Positions 54,662 through 62,779 of a stretch of DNA of 64,000 nucleotides are shown here, piece after piece. The DNA is from Bradyrhizobium canariense (GTDB lineage Bacteria; Pseudomonadota; Alphaproteobacteria; Rhizobiales; Xanthobacteraceae). The first letter of the stretch is position 1, and each line of letters opens with the position of its first letter. The position numbers and the translations under genes were made by a program. The stretch covers positions 4,677,001 to 4,741,000 of the forward strand of contig NZ_LT629750.1 in NCBI RefSeq assembly GCF_900105125.1, given 5' to 3'. Under the pieces are notes generated by a model that was given only the letters and a program-made list of their open reading frames with translations, had not been told where the DNA came from and did no database searches.

Positions 54662-55171
54662 TTGCCGGACGTTCTGCACGACCTGTTGGGCGAAGCTCTT
54701 CACATCGTCCTCTGCGGAACCGCAGCGAGCACGGCGTCCGCGAAAGCGTCAGCCTATTATGCACACACGCAGAACAAATTCTGGACAATTCTGCATGAGA
54801 CCGGACTCACTCCGAAAAAATTGCAGCCTCATCAATTCCGCGACCTTCTCCATTATCGGATTGGCCTCACCGACCTGGTGAAGACACATTCGGGAATGGA
54901 TCATCAGATCCCTTTATCCAGGCTCCGGAAGGTCGCGCGCGAGCGTTTGCGCGCGTCGATCGCCGGGAGCCGCCCCAGATTCCTCGCGTTCACCAGCAAG
55001 ACCGCAGGACAGGCGTTTCTGGGCGGCAAACGGGATTACGGCGAGCAGCCGGAATGGCTCGATCAGACCCGAATCTGGATACTGCCTTCGACATCGGGCG
55101 CGGCCAATGGAAGCTGGCGGCCGGAAATCTGGCACCAGTTTGCCGACAAAGTCAGATCGCAGCGAAGATAA
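54662..55171 (+). CDS. Uracil-DNA glycosylase-like (Mug/TDG-type) protein
   Basis: A 169-residue protein starting at TTG 54662, 10 bases after the S24 regulator. It contains the family blocks LHIVLCGTAASTASAKASAYY, HTQNKFWTILHETGL, PHQFRDLLHYRIGLTDLVKTHSG, PRFLAFTSKTAGQAFLGG and IWILPSTSGAANGSW. These align in order with Mug/TDG-type uracil-DNA glycosylases, but the usual motif A GINPG is replaced by CGTAAS, and motif B NPSGLSR by PSTSGAANGSW, so the active site belongs to an atypical branch. It would excise uracil or another deaminated base. Activity is inferred from the family. Confidence 0.75.
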   Translation: MPDVLHDLLGEALHIVLCGTAASTASAKASAYYAHTQNKFWTILHETGLTPKKLQPHQFRDLLHYRIGLTDLVKTHSGMDHQIPLSRLRKVARERLRASIAGSRPRFLAFTSKTAGQAFLGGKRDYGEQPEWLDQTRIWILPSTSGAANGSWRPEIWHQFADKVRSQRR

Positions 55172-55223
55172 AACGAGCTGCCTTCAACGCCAAAAATAAA
55201 AAGCTTTTAACGAAGCGGGATGG

Positions 55224-55246
55224 ATGCGCGGGTCAGGCCCGCGCAT
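55224..55246. repeat. Hairpin related to the CGTCATGCCCGGC repeat family
   Basis: ATGCGCGGG and CCCGCGCAT pair perfectly (9 bases, loop TCAGG), followed by GACG. It lies between the convergent UDG-like and aldolase genes. Confidence 0.6.
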
Positions 55247-55275
55247 GACGCATTCGGCAAAACGCAACGATCGAG

Positions 55276-56058
55276 CTAAGTCGCGTAGTCCGGCTCCTTG
55301 CGGTCGAGAATGCGCTTCAAGGCATCGAAGTGCCGCTGCGCCGGGGTCGGCCCGTTGTACAAATGATTGCCGCCGATATCCCGCTTGGTCTTCTCGACCA
55401 CGGCATCAGGGAGTTGCTTCAGTGGCTGCCCCGTCCACATCGCGTAGATCTGAACCTGGGCGGCGCGCTCGATGTAATAAAGCCGGTCATACGCATCGGC
55501 GACGGTTTCGCCGACCGTGCTGATGCCGTGATTGGCCATGAACAGCACCGTCTTGTCGCCGATGACCCTCGCGAGGCGCGCGCCTTCGGCGGGATCAAGC
55601 GCAGGGCCGGTATATTCGTCGTCATAGGCGATCTGGCCCGACATCCCGACTTCGGTCTGGCCGATCTCCTTGATGCGCGGGTCTTCGAGACGCGTGAGCG
55701 CACTCGCATAGGGCATATGGGTGTGAAACACCGCCTTGGCCTGCGGCAGCGCCTTGTGGATCGGCGCATGGATGCAATAGCAGGAGCGCTCGACTTCGCC
55801 CTCGCCACGCTTGACCGCGCCATCGTCGATGCCGACTTCCATGAAGGACGAAGCCGTGACTTCGGACCAGTGCATCCCGAACGGAATCTGGTAGTAGCGA
55901 TCGCTGCGGCCCGGCACCACGAAGGTCAAATGATTGAAGATGCCTTCATTGAAGCCATGCATGAAGGCCAGCCGGTGTGCAGCCGCCAGGTCGACCCGCG
56001 CCTGCCATTCCTCAGCGCTACTCTCCGCAAGCGTGTTCGGCGAAACCCTGAACTGCAT
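55276..56058 (-). CDS. Class II aldolase/adducin family protein
   Basis: A 260-residue enzyme. The start at ATG 56058 is preferred because GGAGG lies 6 bases before it; ATG 56064 directly follows that site. Zinc-binding motifs: FHTHMPYASALTRLED (two His), and later ANHGISTVGETVADAYDRLYYIERAAQV (third His and Glu), with FNEGIFNHLTF near the N-terminus. It belongs to the fuculose-phosphate aldolase/adducin fold; the absence of a sugar-utilisation operon makes the substrate unclear. Confidence 0.88.
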   Translation of the reverse strand: MQFRVSPNTLAESSAEEWQARVDLAAAHRLAFMHGFNEGIFNHLTFVVPGRSDRYYQIPFGMHWSEVTASSFMEVGIDDGAVKRGEGEVERSCYCIHAPIHKALPQAKAVFHTHMPYASALTRLEDPRIKEIGQTEVGMSGQIAYDDEYTGPALDPAEGARLARVIGDKTVLFMANHGISTVGETVADAYDRLYYIERAAQVQIYAMWTGQPLKQLPDAVVEKTKRDIGGNHLYNGPTPAQRHFDALKRILDRKEPDYAT

Positions 56059-56208
56059 GAGCATCCTCCAATGTTGCCTGCCCCTCGACGGAGGCTTGGA
56101 CGGTTATGAGGGGGATTGTAGCGTAATCTGGAATGGACACCGCTGAAATTGCAGCGGGCCTCCCATCCCAATTTGCGGCGCGGAGCCGTACCCAAGCTCC
56201 CTCCAGCG

Positions 56209-56325
56209 TCGTCCCGGCCTCGAGCCGGGACCCAAAACCACAGACTCGCGTCCTTGCGAGGGCTGCGGCCCCAGCCCGATGTCGCAACAAATATCGGTGG
56301 TTGGGTCCCTGCTTTCGCAGAGAAT
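56209..56325. repeat. Dispersed palindromic repeat (GTCGTCCCGGCC family)
   Basis: Begins GTCGTCCCGGCCTCGAGCCGGGAC (in outline) with a 7-base hairpin TCCCGGC/GCCGGGA, followed by CCCAAAACCACAG and TGGTTGGGTCCC-type inverted arms; resembles the copy at 19,133-19,257. Confidence 0.7.
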
Positions 56326-57966
56326 TTACGCCGATCGCGCCAGCGCGCCGTCGATCATCGTTACCGCGTTCGGCAAGCCGTAGACCGCGACGAACGAACC
56401 GAAGCGCGGACCCTTCTCCTGGCCGAGCAGCACCTGATAGAGCATGTTGAACCAGTCGAGCGAGACGCCCGGCCGGCCATCCTTGCCCTTCTTGACGGGA
56501 TCGAGAAACGGCTCGCGACGGCCGATCTCATAGACCACGTTCTGGATATCCTCGGCTGACGATCCCGCCGCCAGTTGCGACAGCGCATCGCGCAGGTCCT
56601 GCAGCGCGACGCGCTCGATGTCGGTCGGCTCGCGGAATTTTTTGGTCGGCGCCACGAAGTCGCGATAATAGTTGATGGCGTAGCCGACCATGTCGTCGAG
56701 CTTCGGATGGGTTTGCGGCGTGACGCCGGGACGATAGCGTCCAATGAAACCCCACAAGGTCTCGGCATTCTCCGCATTCGACGACGACACCAGCGTCAGC
56801 AGCAACTGGAACGTGACGGGCATGTCGGCCGCAGGCGGATGGCCGGCGTGAATGTGCCAGACCGGATTAGCCAATCGCTGCCGGCCGTCCTGCCGCGGAA
56901 AACCTTCGAGGAACTGCTGGTAGTCATCGACGTTGCGCGGGATCACATCAAAGTGCAGCCGCTTCGCCGCCTTCGGCTCGCGATACATGAACAGCGACAA
57001 CGATTCCGGCGAGGCATAGCGCAGCCATTCGTCGATAGTGAGGCCGTTGCCCTTCGACTTGGAAATCTTCTGACCTTGCTCGTCGAGGAACAGCTCGTAA
57101 TTGAAGCCTTCCGGCGGCATGCCACCGAGCGCGCTGCAGATCTTGCCCGAGAGCTTGACCGAATCGATCAGATCCTTGCCTGCCATTTCATAATCGACGC
57201 CGAGCGCGAACCAGCGCATCGCCCAGTCCGGCTTCCATTGCAGCTTGCAATGCCCGCCGGTCACCGGAAGCGTCACGCTCTCCTTGGTCTGCGGATCCTC
57301 ATAGGAGATCGTGCCGGCCTTCGCATCATGGGCCGTGACCGGCACATACAGCACCACGCCGGTGCGCGGACAGATCGGCAGGAAGGGCGAATAGCTCGCC
57401 GCGCGCTCCTCGCGCAAGCTCGGCAGCATGATCTTCATGACCGGGTCGAGCCGCTCCAGCATCCGAAGCAGTGCGACGTCGAATTTTCCGGACGTGTAAT
57501 ACTCGGTCGAGCTTGCGAACTCGTAATCGAACCCGAACGTGTCGAGAAAGGCGCGCAGCCGCGCATTGTTGTGCGCGCCGAAGCTTGCGTGGGTGCCGAA
57601 CGGATCGGGCACGCGCGTCAGCGGCTGGCCGAGATGCTGCTCCAGCATCTCCTTGTTCGGCACATTGTCCGGCACCTTGCGCAGGCCATCCATGTCATCG
57701 GAAAATGCCAGCAGCCGCGTCCTGATCTTGTCCTCGGTGAGCACGCGAAAGGCATGGCGCACCATGGTGGTGCGCGCGACTTCGCCGAAAGTGCCGATAT
57801 GCGGCAGGCCCGAGGGACCATAGCCGGTCTCGAACAGCACCTCGTCCTTTGGCTGTTTCTTCAGCCGCGCGACAATCTGCTTCGCCTGTTCGAACGGCCA
57901 GGCGTTGGATTGTTCGGCGAGCGCGCGCAGGTCGCCCGGACTAACGGCTAGTTCAATCGTGGACAT
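56326..57966 (-). CDS. lysS: Lysyl-tRNA synthetase, class I
   Basis: A 546-residue class I lysyl-tRNA synthetase, the archaeal-type enzyme used by many alphaproteobacteria instead of the common class II form. The HIGH motif is in [17 protein letters not shown] (about residue 52) and the KMSKS motif in [20 protein letters not shown]. Other blocks are [50 protein letters not shown] and [23 protein letters not shown] 57966. It is monocistronic here. Confidence 0.96.
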   Translation of the reverse strand: MSTIELAVSPGDLRALAEQSNAWPFEQAKQIVARLKKQPKDEVLFETGYGPSGLPHIGTFGEVARTTMVRHAFRVLTEDKIRTRLLAFSDDMDGLRKVPDNVPNKEMLEQHLGQPLTRVPDPFGTHASFGAHNNARLRAFLDTFGFDYEFASSTEYYTSGKFDVALLRMLERLDPVMKIMLPSLREERAASYSPFLPICPRTGVVLYVPVTAHDAKAGTISYEDPQTKESVTLPVTGGHCKLQWKPDWAMRWFALGVDYEMAGKDLIDSVKLSGKICSALGGMPPEGFNYELFLDEQGQKISKSKGNGLTIDEWLRYASPESLSLFMYREPKAAKRLHFDVIPRNVDDYQQFLEGFPRQDGRQRLANPVWHIHAGHPPAADMPVTFQLLLTLVSSSNAENAETLWGFIGRYRPGVTPQTHPKLDDMVGYAINYYRDFVAPTKKFREPTDIERVALQDLRDALSQLAAGSSAEDIQNVVYEIGRREPFLDPVKKGKDGRPGVSLDWFNMLYQVLLGQEKGPRFGSFVAVYGLPNAVTMIDGALARSA

Positions 57967-58031
57967 CTTAGATGGGTCTCCAGGGCGCGGAAACTAACCT
58001 GTCCGCACAAAAACGCAAAATTGCTGCTGCT

Positions 58032-58068
58032 GTCATTCCGGGAAGATGCGAAGCATCGAACCCGGAAT
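58032..58068. repeat. Nested palindrome ATTCCGGG...CCCGGAAT
   Basis: Outer arms ATTCCGGG and CCCGGAAT (perfect) enclose an inner GATGC-GAA-GCATC hairpin. It lies between the SBP gene end and the lysS start on the minus strand. Elements with ATTCCGGG arms are common in Bradyrhizobium intergenes. Confidence 0.8.
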
Positions 58069-58084
58069 AACGGAGTCTGAGATC

Positions 58085-59059
58085 CTAAAACGGGCTGACC
58101 GAAAAGTAGTGCAGCCAAAGATCGGTGTAGCGGCCTTTTTCCCAGACCCGAAACAGCGCCCAGTTCAGCGCCTGCCGCAACAGGTCGTTACCCTTGCGCA
58201 CGGCGATGCCGACGCCCTCGCCGAAATAGCGGCTCTCGACGAACGGCCCGCCCGAGAAGGCGCAGCAATTGTCGGAATCGGTGCCATTGATCCAGAACGC
58301 CAGCGAGATCGCGTCGCCAAAAATGAAATCGACCTCGCCACGGCGCAGCGCCGAACGCAGCGCGTCATCGTTGGGAAAGGAGTGCAATTCGGCGTCGGTG
58401 AACATCGCCTTGAGATAGGCCTCATGCGCCGAACCGGCGATGACGCCGACCTTCTTGCCCTCGAGAAACTCCGGGCGAACCTCCCGCATGACCGCGTCGC
58501 GCCGGGACACGAAACGTGCCGGCGCCCGATAATACGGGTCGGTGAAATCGACGCGCGCCCGCAACTGCGGCGTCACTGCCAGCGAGGCAATGATGGCATC
58601 GCCCTTGTTGCTCGTGATCGCATCGATCAGCGTCTCGAACCGCCGCATCTGGATCGTGCAGCTGACCTTGATCTCGTCGCAAAGCGCGCGCGCCAGATCG
58701 ACATTGAAGCCGGCGGGATTGCCGTCTGCGCCGGTGAAATTAAAAGGCGGATAGTCGGTTTCGGTCAGAAACCGGATCACCGTGAGGCGGGACAGATCCG
58801 GCCGCTCCGGCCGTCGCCGCGGATCCCAAAAACCGGGCACCATCTGCGGCGCGGCTTCCACCCCGGGCTTGGCCAAGGAATTGGGGGCGGAATTGGGAGA
58901 GGAACTGGGAGCGGGTTTGGCAACGGGTTGCGCCTGTGCCACGGCGCCGGAAGGTGCTGCCAGCACAAGCCCGGCCGACAATCCGGCCGCGGCCAGCAAG
59001 GTGCGGATGGCGCTTGGCAATCTGTCGTTGCCCGATGAAATGATTGATTTTAGTGGCAT
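58085..59059 (-). CDS. Transporter substrate-binding domain protein (amino-acid binding type)
   Basis: A periplasmic binding protein of 324 residues if started at ATG 59059 (an in-frame ATG at 59098 would add 13). Signal peptide (LLAAAGLSAGLVLAAPSGAVAQA), a Pro/Ser/Asn-rich linker, then the SBP_bac_3 domain: FLTETDYPPFNFTGADGNPAGFNVDLARALC, DAIITS-type helix, LAVTPQLRARVDFTDPYYR and KVGVIAGSAHEAYLKAMF. No permease or ATPase is in the vicinity, so it is either an orphan binding protein or a sensor partner. Confidence 0.87.
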   Translation of the reverse strand: MPLKSIISSGNDRLPSAIRTLLAAAGLSAGLVLAAPSGAVAQAQPVAKPAPSSSPNSAPNSLAKPGVEAAPQMVPGFWDPRRRPERPDLSRLTVIRFLTETDYPPFNFTGADGNPAGFNVDLARALCDEIKVSCTIQMRRFETLIDAITSNKGDAIIASLAVTPQLRARVDFTDPYYRAPARFVSRRDAVMREVRPEFLEGKKVGVIAGSAHEAYLKAMFTDAELHSFPNDDALRSALRRGEVDFIFGDAISLAFWINGTDSDNCCAFSGGPFVESRYFGEGVGIAVRKGNDLLRQALNWALFRVWEKGRYTDLWLHYFSVSPF

Positions 59060-59150
59060 CGCCGACGGTTTTTTGGAGTGGACGGCCTTATAGACCATCC
59101 GGCCGATAACGCGAATGCGTTCGACGGCGCCAGCCGTGCAGCGCCGGGCT

Positions 59151-59741
59151 TCAGAGGTAGTGTTTGAGGTCCGCCGCGGCTTCCTCGGGGGTCCGCTTGA
59201 GATTGAACGGCGATACGAACTTGCCTTCGCGATCCATCAGATAGATCAGCGCGGTATGATCCATGGTGTAGTCGCCGTCCTTGAGCGGCACTTTCTTGGC
59301 ATAAACCCGGTAATCGGAGATTATTTTCGCCACCGCCGCGGGATCGCCTGTCAAGCCCTTCAGATGCGGATCGAAACTCGACAAATAATCCTTCATGGCC
59401 GCCCTGGTGTCCCGCTCGGGGTCGACCGAGACGAAATAGGCGTTAACGCGGTCGGCGTCCGTGCCCATCGCCTGCAGCACCTGCGAAATCTCGAACAATT
59501 CGGTCGGACATACGTCGGGGCAATGGGTAAAGCCGAAGAAGATCAATGTCGGCCGTCCCTGCATGTTCTTCTCGGTCACGGTTTGACCGGCCTGGTCGGT
59601 GAGCTGGAAAGGTCCGCCGATTGCGGCAGGGGCTGCCACAGTTCGCAATCCGCCGAGCGCCCACAGCATCAGCAGCAGCCCGACGACAAGGCTTCCGGCG
59701 AATGCTCCGACAATGACCAGCGGGCGGGTAGTCCGATCCAT
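59151..59741 (-). CDS. SCO family protein, copper chaperone for cytochrome oxidase
   Basis: A 196-residue thioredoxin-fold protein anchored by one helix (LVIVGAFAGSLVVGLLLMLWAL). Copper ligands are CPDVCP (FFGFTHCPDVCPTELF, about residue 70-90) and the downstream His in YTMDHTALIYLMD. SCO proteins metallate the CuA site of subunit II. The gene is unlinked here from the ctaC cluster, 41 kb away, consistent with a separately regulated chaperone. Confidence 0.94.
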   Translation of the reverse strand: MDRTTRPLVIVGAFAGSLVVGLLLMLWALGGLRTVAAPAAIGGPFQLTDQAGQTVTEKNMQGRPTLIFFGFTHCPDVCPTELFEISQVLQAMGTDADRVNAYFVSVDPERDTRAAMKDYLSSFDPHLKGLTGDPAAVAKIISDYRVYAKKVPLKDGDYTMDHTALIYLMDREGKFVSPFNLKRTPEEAAADLKHYL

Positions 59742-59763
59742 CCTGAAATTCCTAATGTGCCGA

Positions 59764-59955
59764 TCAGAAGCAGGCGTTGATGCCGGCCGCGATCATTTCG
59801 AAGAAAACCGCTGTCCCATAATGGAACCACAGCGCCAACGCGCCGAACAGGACGACCGCGCCGAGAACCGCGCCGCCCACCGCGATCGCCGAGGCCACCT
59901 TCCGGGACCGGAGCGTCGAGGGCATTTCATGCTGGGCGGAAACGGGCTGAGCCAT
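59764..59955 (-). CDS. Small single-helix membrane protein next to SCO
   Basis: A 63-residue protein from ATG 59955 with one helix (AIAVGGAVLGAVVLFGALALWF). Twenty-two bases upstream of SCO on the same strand, so likely co-transcribed. No family is recognised; function unknown. Confidence 0.6.
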   Translation of the reverse strand: MAQPVSAQHEMPSTLRSRKVASAIAVGGAVLGAVVLFGALALWFHYGTAVFFEMIAAGINACF

Positions 59956-60126
59956 GCGCGACCGTCTGGATGAACAGGCCTGGATGACACGGCGTTACCG
60001 CCGTCCACCGGAAAGCCATATTCAAATAAGGCCAGCCACCTTGCCGGGCAAGCGCCACGGGGGCACCGCCGATCACGTCATGCTGAGGTGAAAACCGGGG
60101 CTAGAGGTCTTTGCTTCAGCTTCGCT

Positions 60127-60200
60127 GAATCATACCAGCCGGTTTATCGTTTTGTTTGGCCACGATCTTTGCCGAAAGCCGGTATTCCACTTTTCGGCAG
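60127..60200. repeat. GAGCATGATC/ACCGGT-family palindrome overlapping the end of the ClpP-like gene
   Basis: GCCGGTTTATCG... and AAAGCCGGTATTCCACTTTTCGG (outline) match the ACCGG-TTCCACTTTTC part of the repeat at 22,448 and 52,334. Bases 60144-60200 also encode the last residues of the neighbouring gene. Confidence 0.65.
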
Positions 60201-60680
60201 CGGGCCCTGCGCAACGCCGGTGTCCTTTGTCGTGGAAGCCTGGGCGTCGAGATAGCAGGGGCGATACAGCGCCTGCAACTGCTTGCCGCGCAGGAAAAGC
60301 ATGTGCGGGGTCAACCCGCCATGGGCGGCGATCCAGTGTCTTATCGCCGAGGGGTACATCGAATACAGCATCTGGGTCGCCTCGGCATTGGTGACCGCGC
60401 GGCCATTGGCGCCGAAGTCCCACGCCGCATGGAACCCGAGGTTGGCATGAGACGTCACGCAAATCTTGTCGTGGGGAACCGCGCCCAGAACGATCGTGCA
60501 GGCCGAGGCGCACAGACCATCGATGATCACGCTCTGGCCTGAGCTGCGCAGATCTTGATACCTGTCGACATAGGTGCCGATCCGGCCGCCACGGTCCTCG
60601 CCGATCCGAACCACCGCATGGCTCGCCCCAATGTTCGCCAGCAACACAACCACCGCGAGCAACCCCGTCGTGAACTTCAT
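60144..60680 (-). CDS. Secreted protein with a ClpP/crotonase-like fold, COG3904-like
   Basis: A 178-residue protein from ATG 60680. Signal peptide (FTTGLLAVVVLLANIGASHA), then VVRIGEDRGGRIGTYVDRYQDLRSSGQSVIIDGLCASACTIVLG. The last block, with SACTIVLG, resembles the nucleophile helix of periplasmic ClpP-like proteins, where Ser follows G-x-C-x-SAC. GFHAAWDF and WIAAHGGLTPHMLFL follow. The C-terminal tail (LPKSGIPAFGKDRGQTKR) is encoded by a palindromic repeat, so the original end may have been lost or replaced. The longer frame to 60788 is rejected for lack of a signal peptide start. Confidence 0.75.
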   Translation of the reverse strand: MKFTTGLLAVVVLLANIGASHAVVRIGEDRGGRIGTYVDRYQDLRSSGQSVIIDGLCASACTIVLGAVPHDKICVTSHANLGFHAAWDFGANGRAVTNAEATQMLYSMYPSAIRHWIAAHGGLTPHMLFLRGKQLQALYRPCYLDAQASTTKDTGVAQGPLPKSGIPAFGKDRGQTKR

Positions 60681-60961
60681 GCCCAGCCCCAATTCAAACC
60701 TGTCGAATCCAAATCCGGTGGTCTTGCGTGATGCATCGTGAGCGTGTTGCCAGATCGTGATTTTGTCCAGATGCCAACGCTCCTTCAAAACAAATTCAAG
60801 TTAAGTGTTGCGCGACGGCTGCACATTGTTCGCCAAGGTCCCAACCGGAACAAGCAAACGTTCGGTTAGCGGGCGCGACCGCCGATCGAGCAACCGTTTA
60901 TCGTTGACCGCCAATAACACCACAGGCTTCAATCGTTTAAAGGGCTTTGGGGAACGCAACG

Positions 60962-62620
60962 ATGGCTGATGATGCAGATGTAATCGTGGTCGGCGGCGGA
61001 TTGGCGGGGCTCGTCGCCGCGACTGAAATTGCCGACGCAGGTAAACGCGTCATCGTGGTCGAGCAGGAGGGCGAACAAAGCCTCGGCGGCCAAGCCTTCT
61101 GGTCGCTGGGCGGATTGTTTCTGGTGGGCACGCCGGAACAGCGCCGGCTCGGTATCAAAGACAGCTACGATCTGGCGTTACAGGACTGGATGGGATCGGC
61201 AGGCTTCGACCGCGATGAAGACCTGTGGCCGAAGCGCTGGGCGGAAGCTTACGTCGGCTTCGCGGCGGGCGAGAAACGCGGGTGGCTGCGGGCGATGGGC
61301 CACCGGATCTTTCCCGTGGTCGGTTGGGCCGAACGCGGCGGCTACGATGCGATGAGCCACGGCAATTCGGTGCCGAGGTTTCATGTGAGCTGGGGCACCG
61401 GCCCCGGCGTGGTCGAACCGTTCGAACGGCGCGCACGTGAAGCGCAAGCGAGCGGCTACCTGACGTTCCATTTCCGCCACCGCGTCGATGCGCTCACGAT
61501 CACCAATGGGACCGTCGACGGCATCACGGGTTCGATCCTGGAGCCTGACGATGTCGAGCGCGGAAAAAGCAGTTCGCGCAAGGCCATCGGCGATTTCGCG
61601 CTGCGCGCCCAGGCTGTCATCGTCGCTTCCGGCGGCATCGGCGGCAACCATGACCTGGTCCGGCAGAACTGGCCCAAGCGCCTGGGTGAAGCGCCCGGCA
61701 ACATGATCTCTGGTGTGCCCGAACATGTCGACGGCCGAATGATCGGCATCACCGAAGCGGCCGGCGCACGGCTCATCAACCGTGACCGGATGTGGCACTA
61801 CGTGGAGGGCATTCGGAACTGGGATCCGATCTGGCCGGGCCACGGCATACGCATACTGCCCGGACCATCGTCGATGTGGTTCGACGCCACCGGTACGCGC
61901 CTGCCCTCGCCGCTGTTTCCCGGCTCCGACACGCTCGGCCAGCTGCAATACATCATGCGCACCGGCCATGATTATTCGTGGTTCGTGCTGACCCAAAGCA
62001 TCATCAAGAAAGAGTTTGCGCTGTCGGGCTCGGAGCAGAACCCCGACCTTACCGGCAAAAGCTGGCTGATGACGGCCAAGCGCGCCACCAACAAGGGCGC
62101 GCCGGGACCAGTGGAGGCGTTCAAGACCCACGGCATTGATTTCGTGGTGCGTGACAATCTCGCCGACCTCGTCGCCGGCATGAATGCGCTTGCCGGCAGC
62201 GATTTATTGCAGCTCGAACCCCTGAAGGCCCAGATCGAGGCGCGCGACCGCGAAATATCAAATCCTTACGTCAAGGATACGCAGGTGATGAACATCCATA
62301 ACGCGCGAAAATATATCGGCGACCGGCTGATCCGTACCGCGAGGCCGCACCGGATTCTCGATCCCGCGCACGGCCCCCTGATCGCGGTAAAACTCAATAT
62401 CCTGACCCGCAAGACCCTCGGCGGTTTCGAGACCGATCTCGATGCGCGGGTGTTCGGCCGCGACGGCAAGATCATGCCGGGGCTTTATGCTGCCGGCGAA
62501 GCGGCCGGCTTCGGCGGTGGCGGCATGCACGGCTATCGTTCACTGGAAGGCACTTTTCTGGGCGGTTGCCTGTTTTCTGGACGCAACGCCGGGCGCGCCG
62601 CGGCGAAAGCGGTAGGTTAA
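60962..62620 (+). CDS. FAD-binding dehydrogenase (KstD-like)
   Basis: A 552-residue flavoprotein. ADVIVVGGGLAGLVAATEIADAGKRVIVVEQE is the dinucleotide-binding N-terminus, and GLYAAGEAAGFGGGGMHGYRSLEGTFLGGCLFSGRNAGRAAA the C-terminal FAD block. The middle has YDAMSHGNSVPRFHVSWGTGPGVVEPF. It belongs to the FAD_binding_2 group (3-ketosteroid dehydrogenase / fumarate-reductase-like); the substrate is unknown. ATG 60962 is chosen over a start 15 bases upstream. Confidence 0.9.
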   Translation: MADDADVIVVGGGLAGLVAATEIADAGKRVIVVEQEGEQSLGGQAFWSLGGLFLVGTPEQRRLGIKDSYDLALQDWMGSAGFDRDEDLWPKRWAEAYVGFAAGEKRGWLRAMGHRIFPVVGWAERGGYDAMSHGNSVPRFHVSWGTGPGVVEPFERRAREAQASGYLTFHFRHRVDALTITNGTVDGITGSILEPDDVERGKSSSRKAIGDFALRAQAVIVASGGIGGNHDLVRQNWPKRLGEAPGNMISGVPEHVDGRMIGITEAAGARLINRDRMWHYVEGIRNWDPIWPGHGIRILPGPSSMWFDATGTRLPSPLFPGSDTLGQLQYIMRTGHDYSWFVLTQSIIKKEFALSGSEQNPDLTGKSWLMTAKRATNKGAPGPVEAFKTHGIDFVVRDNLADLVAGMNALAGSDLLQLEPLKAQIEARDREISNPYVKDTQVMNIHNARKYIGDRLIRTARPHRILDPAHGPLIAVKLNILTRKTLGGFETDLDARVFGRDGKIMPGLYAAGEAAGFGGGGMHGYRSLEGTFLGGCLFSGRNAGRAAAKAVG

Positions 62621-62779
62621 AAAACAGCAACCGCTTGATCCGTATCGGCGTCGACGAAACGCTAACGCTGATGCGAGAACCCGGGGCGTCGTCGGCCGGA
62701 GCCGTGGCTTCTTAACATTGTTCTCAGACTCTTGTGGTCCAGTTGCGGCACTTCAGCGTATTCGATTACGAGTGAAATT

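Noticed and set aside
56575..57951. 458-codon plus-strand frame
   Set aside because: Antisense to the class I lysyl-tRNA synthetase, which is complete and has HIGH and KMSKS motifs.
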